Shown: positions 1-4,842, counted from the first letter of the stretch. The stretch is DNA of 5,928 nt from Nanobdellota archaeon (GCA_018813725.1 JAHJBD010000124.1:1-5928), one strand, 5' to 3'. Made by a program: numbers and translations. Notes: generated from the sequence alone by a model not told the origin.

Positions 1-74
1 ATATCTTAAGGAGAAAGATGAACGAGGAAATTGATAAGATTATGATAGATTTCAAATACCTAGAATCTTCCTGA
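1..74 (+). CDS. Probable 3' end of a plus-strand gene (partial, unidentified)
   Basis: The frame beginning at base 3 is open from the window edge to a TGA at 72-74 and reads ILRRKMNEEIDKIMIDFKYLESS, a charged, protein-like tail. If real, it converges on the DUF460 gene and overlaps its last 23 bases; the other convergent pair in this window (3898-3908) also overlaps, so this arrangement is plausible here. Two alternatives remain. A second frame (from base 2) is open to a TGA at 32-34 and ends KEKDERGN. An ATG at 18 sits just behind AAGGAG, but would give only an 18-residue peptide. Too little is present to name a product. Confidence 0.4.
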   Translation, partial: ILRRKMNEEIDKIMIDFKYLESS

Positions 75-1176
75 TGATCTGATAGCCATCTTTCTGTTTC
101 TCAAATTCTTGTTTTTCCACGACTGCAAAATAATCATTTTCCGTAAGGTTAAGCTTTTTTGCATCAATCATTATGAAAGGCAGGTTTTTACTTGATTTAT
201 TTCTGTAGACTATCACATCCACCTTCTCTTTCAGATCCTGTATTACCTTATCGCTCTTTATGAACAGGTCTTCAACAAGAAGGATATCCTTATCTTGGAT
301 ATTCAAAAGAGAATTCTTTTTCATAAACTCCTCACTTCCAAGATTATCTAATTTTTTTAAGAGAACATGGCTGTTTTTCAGAGACAAGAAATGGTTTGTT
401 CTGTTCAGCTCATCTCTCAGTTTATCTAGCTCATTTTCTTTTGCTTGGATTTCTTTTGCGCCTAATTGTATCGCCCTTTCCTTATGGCCCAGCTTTTTTT
501 CTATTGTCTGAGGAAGATTATTTTTCACAAGCTTGTTCATCAGGAATTTATCTCTGTTCTCCAGCTGTTTGATCTGTTCTTGCAGGGAGACATTTTGTTG
601 TTTTAACAGAGTAAAATCCTTTTGCAGCAGTTTTAGTTTATCATATAGCCTGAAAAAATCCTTTTCTTCAAGCTTTCTTTCAAATTTTACCTTTTTTATG
701 ATGATATCTTCTTCCCTTGGTTCAAGCAATCCAGCTGCTTTCTTGATACTGATACCCCTGCTTATCACAATTTCACTGATCTTTTTCTTGACCTTTTCTT
801 TCCGGTATTCTTTTACATACTGATCAATCTTTTTAAGAAGTGGTGTTATCTCATTATAAGCAAACATTGCAGAAGCCACTGCATCAGATTCATGCATATC
901 ACATGTCTTGACATCCACTAAGACTCGTTTTTCATCTACCTTCAGGTCTGATCTTGGAGAGATTATCTTCGCGCCAAGCTTCGCTGCAGCCCTTCTCACA
1001 AGGCTTGGAACGACAGCCTTGTCACACCCCACTAACAGCACCTTTCCGTGCCTGATGATGCGCGAGATAAGCTCGCTGAACTCCATATGCTTCTTTGAGC
1101 CAGAGTCAATTAGCTTTCCATCAAGATCAAGAACTGCATAACCTATGGTTGTTCCAGGATCTATTCCTATTATCAT
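52..1176 (-). CDS. DUF460 / COG2433-family RuvC-like (RNase H fold) protein with coiled coil
   Basis: A 374-residue protein of the archaeal DUF460 family, predicted nucleases of the RuvC/YqgF (RNase H) fold with no firmly established function. Residues 1-110 hold the fold: MIIGIDPGTTIGYAV with the first acidic residue D6, the second-strand region ending VGCDKAVVP (D52), an IISP strand near 71-74, and DMHESDAVASAMFAY with D98 as the likely third metal ligand. A basic helical stretch (about 113-170) and a long heptad-like coiled coil (about 170-262) follow, then a mixed C-terminal domain (285-374). From memory, many family members are much longer and carry an extra N-terminal domain before the IDPGTT motif; here that motif is at residue 2, so this is a short form. 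The start is supported by a TATA box about 26 nt upstream. It may act on nucleic acid, but the substrate is unknown. Confidence 0.85.
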   Translation of the reverse strand: MIIGIDPGTTIGYAVLDLDGKLIDSGSKKHMEFSELISRIIRHGKVLLVGCDKAVVPSLVRRAAAKLGAKIISPRSDLKVDEKRVLVDVKTCDMHESDAVASAMFAYNEITPLLKKIDQYVKEYRKEKVKKKISEIVISRGISIKKAAGLLEPREEDIIIKKVKFERKLEEKDFFRLYDKLKLLQKDFTLLKQQNVSLQEQIKQLENRDKFLMNKLVKNNLPQTIEKKLGHKERAIQLGAKEIQAKENELDKLRDELNRTNHFLSLKNSHVLLKKLDNLGSEEFMKKNSLLNIQDKDILLVEDLFIKSDKVIQDLKEKVDVIVYRNKSSKNLPFIMIDAKKLNLTENDYFAVVEKQEFEKQKDGYQIIRKILGI

Positions 1177-1198
1177 CTTGGATTAGGATGCAGGTTGG

Positions 1199-1207
1199 AT
1201 ATAAAAA
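1199..1207 (-). promoter_or_regulatory. TATA box for the DUF460 gene
   Basis: On the minus strand this reads TTTTTATAT, centred about 27 nt before the ATG whose first base is 1176. The standard archaeal spacing puts transcription start within a few bases of the start codon, so the mRNA should be leaderless. No ribosome-binding site is evident between box and start. Confidence 0.6.
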
Positions 1208-1248
1208 GTTAACAATCCATTAAATTGCATTATAGGATAAACCTCTGC

Positions 1249-1260
1249 ACTAAGATTAGT
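1249..1260. promoter_or_regulatory. Palindrome in the ribK promoter region, possible operator
   Basis: ACTAA-GA-TTAGT is a perfect 5-bp inverted repeat with a 2-base centre, lying 27 bases upstream of the ribK TATA box. The same half-sites, ACTA and TAGT, recur as a wider pair at 1297-1300 and 1313-1316, between the TATA box and the ATG. RbkR-type kinases are known to bind palindromic operators near their own genes; that this is the site is inference from position and symmetry only. Confidence 0.3.
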
Positions 1261-1286
1261 AATACCCAAAAACAAGTAGCATAACC

Positions 1287-1294
1287 TTTATAAG
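1287..1294 (+). promoter_or_regulatory. TATA box of the riboflavin operon
   Basis: TTTATAAG is centred about 26 nt before the ribK ATG at 1317, so the operon mRNA should begin at or within a few bases of the start codon. There is no Shine-Dalgarno-like purine run before this ATG, in contrast to the downstream operon genes. Confidence 0.65.
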
Positions 1295-1316
1295 TAACTA
1301 CCTATCACCAAATAGT

Positions 1317-1946
1317 ATGGGGGATTACATCAATATCTTGCTAAAACTTGCAGAGAATGGCCTTTACAATACATTAGAGACATCTACTGTAAAGCTAGCA
1401 GACCAATTAAACATATCACAGCAATCAGCAAGCAGAAAGCTTGCAGAGATGGAAAACCAAGATATGATTAAAAAGTCAGCATCACCTAACGGAATCACAA
1501 TAAGGCTAAAACAAAAGTCCATCGACATCCTAAAATCACATTATGATATCTTGGAAAAAGCATTTCATCCAATAACAAAGATTACAGGTACGATCAAGAA
1601 AGGCATCGGCGAAGGCGGATATTATGTAAGCCAGTATCAGGAACATTTCAAGAAGAGGTTAGGATTTAAGGCATTCCCTGGTACTTTGAATATCGAAGCT
1701 GATGAAACTGGACTGATGAACTTTATATCAACTTTGCCCAAAATTACCATCGACAGCTTCAAGACAAAAGAAAGGACATTTGGTTCACTGACATGCTATC
1801 CTATCACAATAGGCAAAGAAAAAGCAGCAATTGTAGTGCCTGAAAGGACAAGGCATAGCAACACCATAATTGAGATAATAGCCCCAGTCAATCTTAGAAA
1901 AGCGCTATCATTAGAAGATGAAACCAAGGTTACCATAACAAGATGA
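1317..1946 (+). CDS. ribK: CTP-dependent riboflavin kinase with N-terminal winged helix (RbkR type)
   Basis: Transfers phosphate from CTP to riboflavin to give FMN in the cytoplasm. Of 209 residues, about 6-68 form a MarR-like winged helix (recognition region ISQQSASRKLAEMENQDMI, wing SPNGITIRL), and 88-208 form the archaeal MJ0056-type kinase: GIGEGGYYVSQY (96-107), the hallmark PGTLN (121-125), ERTRH (176-180) and the C-terminal IIEIIAPVNLRKAL. MJ0056 itself lacks the DNA-binding domain; fused forms (RbkR) are described as bifunctional kinases and repressors of riboflavin genes. As first gene of the riboflavin operon it is well placed to control its own transcript. The stop overlaps the ribC start (ATGA at 1943-1946). 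The start is set by the TATA spacing and by the winged helix beginning at once. The family call is secure; the repressor role is inferred. Confidence 0.93.
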   Translation: MGDYINILLKLAENGLYNTLETSTVKLADQLNISQQSASRKLAEMENQDMIKKSASPNGITIRLKQKSIDILKSHYDILEKAFHPITKITGTIKKGIGEGGYYVSQYQEHFKKRLGFKAFPGTLNIEADETGLMNFISTLPKITIDSFKTKERTFGSLTCYPITIGKEKAAIVVPERTRHSNTIIEIIAPVNLRKALSLEDETKVTITR

Positions 1947-2407
1947 AAATAGGCATAGCTGACACGATGTTTGCAAGAGTTGACATGTTCAATATAGCTA
2001 AGAAAGCAATAGAAGACAGCATGGAATCTATTAAAGTAGAACGATACACAGTCCCAGGTGTAAAAGACCTTCCAGTCGCATGCAAGATACTTTTAGAAGA
2101 ATACGATTGCGATATCTGCATGGCATTAGGCATGCCAGGTGATAAACCGATAGACAAGGTATGCGCTCATGAAGCCTCGCAAGGATTGATACAGGCACAG
2201 CTCCTCACAAATAAGCACATAATAGAAGTGTTTGTGCATCTTGATGAAGGAAAAGATGAGAAAGACTTGTTCAACATCACAAAAAACAGGACTTACGACC
2301 ACACAATGAACGCAATTGCACTAGAAAAAGGCAAAGAAACCTTATCAAAGAAAGCAGGAAAAGGAATAAGGCAGGGAAAAGAAAGTGTAGGTGCTGTCCA
2401 TGAATGA
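1943..2407 (+). CDS. ribC: Archaeal riboflavin synthase
   Basis: Dismutates two 6,7-dimethyl-8-ribityllumazine molecules to riboflavin plus the ribityl-diaminopyrimidine that returns to RibH. The archaeal enzyme is unrelated to bacterial RibE and shares ancestry with lumazine synthase. At 154 residues it has the family's usual length. Visible motifs are MKIGIADTMFARVDM at the N-terminus, TVPGVKDLPVA (36-46), ALGMPGDKPID (61-71), CAHEASQGLIQAQL (74-87) and NRTYDHTMNA (115-124). The C-terminal 25 residues are lysine-rich. It overlaps ribK by ATGA and the next gene by 8 bases, so translation is probably coupled. AAGGT at 1926-1930 is a weak, rather distant ribosome-binding site. Confidence 0.93.
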   Translation: MKIGIADTMFARVDMFNIAKKAIEDSMESIKVERYTVPGVKDLPVACKILLEEYDCDICMALGMPGDKPIDKVCAHEASQGLIQAQLLTNKHIIEVFVHLDEGKDEKDLFNITKNRTYDHTMNAIALEKGKETLSKKAGKGIRQGKESVGAVHE

Positions 2408-2927
2408 AAAACTCACATTCACAAATATCAAGAAGATCGGGGTAGTATCAGACCTTCACATACCGATAAAAGCAAAGACTATTCCAAAACAGATACTCAA
2501 AGATTTCAAAGATGCTGACCTGATAATCTCAGCAGGTGACAATGTCTCATTAGCGCCATTAAGAGAGCTTGAAAAGCTAGCGCCAGTTATCGCAGTCTAT
2601 GGCAACATGGATCCTCCAGAGGTTGCTTCAAGACTGAAAGCAAATATCATAATTAATGTCAATCAGTTCAAGATAGGAATAGTCCACGGCCATGGCTCAA
2701 CAGGATCAACACCAGAACATTCAAGGTCGCAGTTCAGTGATGTTGACTGCATAATATTCGGCCACTCACACCAGCCTATGAATGAAGTTGTTGACGGTAT
2801 CTTAATGTTCAATCCAGGCTCGCCAACCGACCACCAGTTCACGGCTTTAAACACATACGGCACATTGCATCTTGATCAAAAGATTAAAGGGGAGATACAT
2901 AAAGTAAGCGAGGTAGAGATAAAATGA
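2400..2927 (+). CDS. Calcineurin-like metallophosphoesterase (YfcE/MJ0936 type) in the riboflavin operon
   Basis: A 175-residue single-domain phosphoesterase with the complete binuclear metal site: SDLH (D18, H20), GDN (D47), GNMD (N69), HGH (H96, H98) and GHSH (H122, H124). Relatives such as E. coli YfcE and MJ0936 act as phosphodiesterases on artificial substrates; their natural substrates are mostly unknown. I prefer the ATG at 2400 to the in-frame GTG at 2391, because AGGTG at 2389-2393 lies 6 bases before it as a ribosome-binding site. The gene overlaps ribC by 8 bases and ribH by ATGA (2924-2927), so it is an integral operon member. The context suggests it removes the phosphate from 5-amino-6-(5-phosphoribitylamino)uracil, yielding the RibH substrate. 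That is inference; a general phosphoesterase merely carried along is the alternative. Confidence 0.9.
   Translation: MNEKLTFTNIKKIGVVSDLHIPIKAKTIPKQILKDFKDADLIISAGDNVSLAPLRELEKLAPVIAVYGNMDPPEVASRLKANIIINVNQFKIGIVHGHGSTGSTPEHSRSQFSDVDCIIFGHSHQPMNEVVDGILMFNPGSPTDHQFTALNTYGTLHLDQKIKGEIHKVSEVEIK
2910..2914 (+). promoter_or_regulatory. Ribosome-binding site of ribH
   Basis: GAGGT lies 9 bases before the ATG at 2924. It supports that start over the out-of-frame ATG at 2928 and shows that internal operon genes use Shine-Dalgarno pairing although the operon itself starts leaderless. Confidence 0.5.
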
Positions 2928-3334
2928 ATGAAAGGATAGGTTTTGTTGTATCAGACTTTAACGCAGATATTACACATCTGATGGCAAAGATAGCAGAGGA
3001 GCATACAAAGTTCTTAGGCGCAAAAGTGGTAAAAGTGCTAAGAGTACCAGGCGCATTTGACATACCATTAGCTGTAAAAAAACTGATAGGCCAAAAGGAT
3101 ATTGATGGAGTAGTAACTTTGGGCGCAGTGATAGAAGGAGCAACAGAGCATGACGAAGTGGTTGCAAACAATGCAGCAAGGAAGATAATGGACATATCAG
3201 TAGAGTCTAATAAGCCAGTATCTTTAGGTGTGCAGGGACCAGGGATGACCAGAGCTGATGGTATCAAAAGGATTGAAGGCTATGCAAAAAGGTCTGTTGA
3301 AACCGTAATTAAGATGCTTAGGAACCTTAAATAA
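2924..3334 (+). CDS. ribH: 6,7-dimethyl-8-ribityllumazine synthase
   Basis: Condenses 5-amino-6-ribitylamino-uracil with 3,4-dihydroxy-2-butanone 4-phosphate to form the lumazine that RibC converts to riboflavin; family members assemble as pentamers or 60-mers. At 136 residues it has the short archaeal length and closely resembles the Methanocaldococcus enzyme as I remember it. Motifs: FVVSDFNADIT (7-17, with F12 as the aromatic substrate-stacking residue), VPGAFDIPLAVKKL (41-54), TLGAVIEGATEHDEVV (65-80, with H76 the conserved active-site histidine), NAARKI (83-88), PVSLGVQGPGMT (98-109) and DGIKRIEGYAKRSVE near the C-terminus. It is the last gene of the riboflavin operon; its TAA stop at 3332-3334 abuts an unusual inverted-repeat element, and no U-rich terminator is obvious directly behind it. 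Confidence 0.95.
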   Translation: MNERIGFVVSDFNADITHLMAKIAEEHTKFLGAKVVKVLRVPGAFDIPLAVKKLIGQKDIDGVVTLGAVIEGATEHDEVVANNAARKIMDISVESNKPVSLGVQGPGMTRADGIKRIEGYAKRSVETVIKMLRNLK

Positions 3335-3499
3335 GGGTATGTCCCAAAAGTAGGTGAGCATCAATACGCGTAAGCCAATTAGGATCATAATCCAAACTGA
3401 CAGGGGGTTGCCCCTTACGGGGATGGCAGTTTATTCAAAAACAGATTAAGGCTGAAGCCGATGCTCACCCGAGCTATGCGAGATTTGGGACAGACCCCT
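3333..3499. repeat. Terminal inverted repeats bounding a 167-bp element (MITE- or REP-like)
   Basis: The ends 3333-3348 and 3484-3499 are inverted repeats matching at 14 of 16 positions, with TGTCCCAAA (3340-3348) facing TTTGGGACA (3484-3492) perfectly. A second perfect 10-bp pair is nested inside: GGTGAGCATC (3353-3362) and GATGCTCACC (3460-3469). The 7-base AAATAAG at 3329-3335 recurs at 3501-3507 and could mark a target-site duplication. GTAG (3350-3353) stands at the foot of the inner repeat, as in REP sequences mobilised by RAYT-type transposases. No transposase lies in the window, so a mobile origin is inference. The interior is visibly richer in G+C than its surroundings. Confidence 0.6.
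3335..3497 (+). ncRNA. Candidate structured RNA with multibranch fold and possible pseudoknot
   Basis: Read as RNA, the element closes almost end to end. P1 pairs 3335-3338 with 3494-3497 and 3340-3348 with 3484-3492 across one A-G mismatch. P2 pairs 3353-3362 with 3460-3469. P3 is AGCC (3373-3376) with GGCU (3450-3453), or alternatively a GGC-UGAA-GCC hairpin at 3450-3459. P4 is GGAU-CAUA-AUCC (3382-3393). P5 pairs 3394-3399 with 3427-3432 and stacks directly on P4, extended past an A-G mismatch by 2 bp, and is capped by CCCC-UUAC-GGGG (3411-3422). CGCGUA (3367-3372) can pair with UAUGCG (3475-3480) as a pseudoknot. The A-G mismatches and a G-U pair favour the plus strand, but a TATA box also points into it from the right. 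No known RNA family was recognised; a transposon end is the main alternative. Confidence 0.35.
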
Positions 3500-3512
3500 A
3501 AAATAAGAAAAA

Positions 3513-3523
3513 TTATTATATAA
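3513..3523 (+). promoter_or_regulatory. TATA box of the small winged-helix gene (symmetric)
   Basis: TTATTATATAA is preceded by a purine run (GAAAAA) that fits a BRE, and is centred about 25 nt before the ATG at 3543, predicting a leaderless mRNA. The core TTATATAA (3516-3523 read on the minus strand) is symmetric, and on that strand would start transcription near 3491-3497, at the outer end of the 3335-3497 element. Confidence 0.55.
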
Positions 3524-3542
3524 CTAACACCAAAGGCCTATT

Positions 3543-3908
3543 ATGAAGCCTACAAAGGTCCAAAAATACATACTTTTTACTTTAGGCAGCTGGTTTGAGA
3601 AAGCCAATGAGAAGATAAAAGATAAGCCTTTGGAAGTATCGATCTCAAAAAAAACATTTATTGGATTTGCCATAAAAGCAGGTGTAGCAGGAAAACAGGA
3701 AAGGGCTTTATACAGGAACCTAGAGCTGCTAGAAAAAAGCAAGCTTGTCAGCTACAGTAACAGCGAACTAAAGCTGACAAAAAAAGGCGAACAGTTATAC
3801 ACAAAGATTTGCCAGGAACTAAACCCATACCTTTGCGTTCTTTCAAAACTAGAGACAGAAAATCCCATCAAATACTGCAAGAAAGTCCAGACTATATTCA
3901 AGGATTAG
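3543..3908 (+). CDS. Small winged-helix protein, function unknown
   Basis: A 121-residue protein I do not recognise as a named family. Residues about 34-87 look like a winged helix: ISKKTFIGFAIKAG as the first helices, KQERALYRNLELLEKSKLV as a recognition-helix region ending in the typical 'leucine, lysine, then beta' turn, and a wing VSYSNSELKLTKKGEQLY. The N-terminal 33 residues are probably helical (KVQKYILFTLGSWFEKANEKI). A C-terminal helical tail (88-121) contains three of its cysteines' positions but no CxxC pair, so no zinc site is evident. It is probably a DNA-binding regulator. It has its own TATA box, stands alone, and overlaps the convergent membrane regulator gene by 11 bases (3898-3908). 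Confidence 0.75.
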   Translation: MKPTKVQKYILFTLGSWFEKANEKIKDKPLEVSISKKTFIGFAIKAGVAGKQERALYRNLELLEKSKLVSYSNSELKLTKKGEQLYTKICQELNPYLCVLSKLETENPIKYCKKVQTIFKD

Positions 3909-4602
3909 TGTTAAGTGTAATTATATTGCCTCTTCCTTTCTTGATCTTCTTGATCACTCCCTTTGCTTCCAGCTCAGATATAATGAGGCTTATCTTTGCC
4001 TCTGACATAGGCATCTGTTTTCTTATCTCTTTTTGAGTAGTCCTGCCATCCTCTTTTTTAATGATCTCAAGAACCTGATTCATATATTTATCCTCATGTT
4101 GTGGCACTAAGTGAGGTTTAGGCTCTTCCTCTTTTGGTTCTGGTTCTTCATACGATACTTCATACTTAATCTCCCTTGGCCTTCGCCTTCTAAAAACATA
4201 AGCAAGAGCAGCTAATGCAACAACAAGTGCTGCTAACCCATAATAGAAGAAATTTGAAAGATCATTTCTCTCATCATCTGGCACAATACCATCTGGAGAT
4301 TCCAAAACAAGGTCCCTAACAAAATACCCATTTCTAGGGATGGCAACATTCTCGTTTGCCTGATACTCAACGCCATCCAGTTCAAAATAGGCATTAAGAT
4401 GATAGGATCCTGGTTCAAGAACAAATGAATATTGCCCTTCCTTAGATATAAATACCTGTGAAGGTGAAGAGTTTATCTCAACATATACATCATTCCTAGG
4501 CCTTAATCTTGCATCATATACTGCACCATGAAGGATTGCAGCCTCAGCAGAACATACGCATAACAATAGCAAGAATACCAATAATACCCCTTTGTTTGCC
4601 AT
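3898..4602 (-). CDS. Membrane-anchored winged-helix regulator with extracytoplasmic beta-domain
   Basis: A 234-residue one-component-type protein. Residues 1-21 form a signal peptide (MANKGVLLVFLLLL, then CSAEA). About 22-105 form a carboxypeptidase-regulatory-like beta sandwich (ILHGAVYDARLRPRNDVYVEI, GQYSFVLEPGSYHLNAYF). About 118-137 is a transmembrane helix (YYGLAALVVALAALAYVF) followed by RRRRPR, which places the C-terminus inside. An acidic proline-rich linker (147-170) leads to a winged helix (172-231: MNQVLEIIKKEDGRTTQKEI, SEAKISLIISELEAKGVIKKI, wing GRGNIITL). Archaea have many membrane regulators of this shape, with unknown signals. An in-frame ATG at 4647 would add 15 residues, but the TATA box at 4628-4637 lies inside that extension, so 4602 is the better start. 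It converges with the 3543-3908 gene, overlapping 11 bases. Confidence 0.85.
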   Translation of the reverse strand: MANKGVLLVFLLLLCVCSAEAAILHGAVYDARLRPRNDVYVEINSSPSQVFISKEGQYSFVLEPGSYHLNAYFELDGVEYQANENVAIPRNGYFVRDLVLESPDGIVPDDERNDLSNFFYYGLAALVVALAALAYVFRRRRPREIKYEVSYEEPEPKEEEPKPHLVPQHEDKYMNQVLEIIKKEDGRTTQKEIRKQMPMSEAKISLIISELEAKGVIKKIKKGRGNIITLNTNP

Positions 4603-4627
4603 AAACTCACAATATGTGCAAACCAAT

Positions 4628-4637
4628 TTATATATAT
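4628..4637 (-). promoter_or_regulatory. TATA box of the membrane regulator gene
   Basis: On the minus strand it reads ATATATATAA and is preceded by CCGAA, a good BRE-like purine stretch. Its centre is about 30 nt before the ATG at 4602, which predicts a start site about 4606 and a leader of only a few bases. This position decides the start codon, because the upstream ATG at 4647 would precede the promoter. Confidence 0.65.
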
Positions 4638-4655
4638 TTCGGTTCATTTAACAAA

Positions 4656-4738
4656 TTAAAGGATTAAATTAACCCCATAAAGGTTTAATAAGACAAATTT
4701 AGCCTTATAAAGTTTTAACAGGTAAAATAAAGTTTTAA
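4656..4738. repeat. Four helically phased 12-bp repeats, possible operator array
   Basis: Copies begin at 4656 (TTAAAGGATTAA), 4677 (ATAAAGGTTTAA), 4707 and 4727 (both ATAAAGTTTTAA). The last three share the dyad TAAA-NN-TTTA. Start-to-start spacings are 21, 30 and 20 bases, near whole turns of the helix, so the copies would face the same side of the DNA. The array lies between the divergent TATA boxes at 4628-4637 and 4760-4767. It looks like a cooperative binding site, perhaps for the adjacent membrane winged-helix protein; that assignment is inference. Confidence 0.5.
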
Positions 4739-4759
4739 TTATTTTTAAGAAAAAGAGTA

Positions 4760-4767
4760 TTTATAAA
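4760..4767 (+). promoter_or_regulatory. TATA box of a candidate small RNA
   Basis: TTTATAAA follows a purine-rich AAAAGAG stretch that could serve as BRE. Standard spacing predicts transcription start near 4789. No protein-coding start lies there (the next gene starts at 4898), so a non-coding transcript or a long leader would result. A second weaker box, CATAAATATA (4776-4785), could start near 4807. Confidence 0.45.
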
Positions 4768-4788
4768 CTAACCCGCATAAATATACCT

Positions 4789-4842
4789 TGATTGGTTCAA
4801 AAGAACCGGTCTATATGTTTGGCTACATATAACTTTTTTTTT
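4789..4842 (+). ncRNA. Candidate small RNA with two hairpins and poly-U end
   Basis: From the start predicted by the TATA box at 4760-4767, the transcript would contain hairpin 1, GGUUC-AAAA-GAACC (4794-4807), then hairpin 2, UAUAUGU-UUGGCU-ACAUAUA (4812-4831), then nine U residues (4834-4842). Archaeal transcription stops at U-runs, so this gives a compact transcript of about 50 nt. No box C/D or H/ACA motif was found and no open reading frame of note is present. The alternative is that this is simply the leader region of rtcA, with transcription reading through the U-run. Confidence 0.4.

Noticed and set aside
260..1141. Open frames on the plus strand opposite the DUF460 gene (260-511, 533-823, 908-1141)
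   Set aside because: They are serine/phenylalanine-rich antisense shadows of a well-supported coding sequence and have no promoter or recognisable motif.
2391..2393. GTG as start of the phosphoesterase
   Set aside because: ATG 2400 has a ribosome-binding site (AGGTG) at the right distance, and that site itself overlaps the GTG.
3335..3497. FMN riboswitch, RNase P RNA or SRP RNA as identity of the structured element
   Set aside because: The conserved FMN riboswitch core, the RNase P GGAAAGUCC region and the SRP helix 8 loops are not found. ACAGAUUAAGGCU (from 3442) only loosely resembles the RNase P 3' motif, and the element follows ribH rather than preceding a riboflavin gene.
3745..3780. 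Perfect 9-bp inverted repeat TTGTCAGCT / AGCTGACAA with an 18-base loop inside the small winged-helix gene
   Set aside because: It falls in the coding wing region, and one such repeat with a loop up to about 30 bases is roughly expected by chance in a window of this size.
4645..4647. ATG as start of the membrane regulator, giving 249 residues
   Set aside because: The best TATA box (4628-4637) lies downstream of it, and the extra 15 residues would precede a standard signal peptide.
4789..4842. Box C/D guide RNA as identity of the candidate small RNA
   Set aside because: UUGAUUG is only a weak match to box C, and no CUGA box D is found at a suitable distance.
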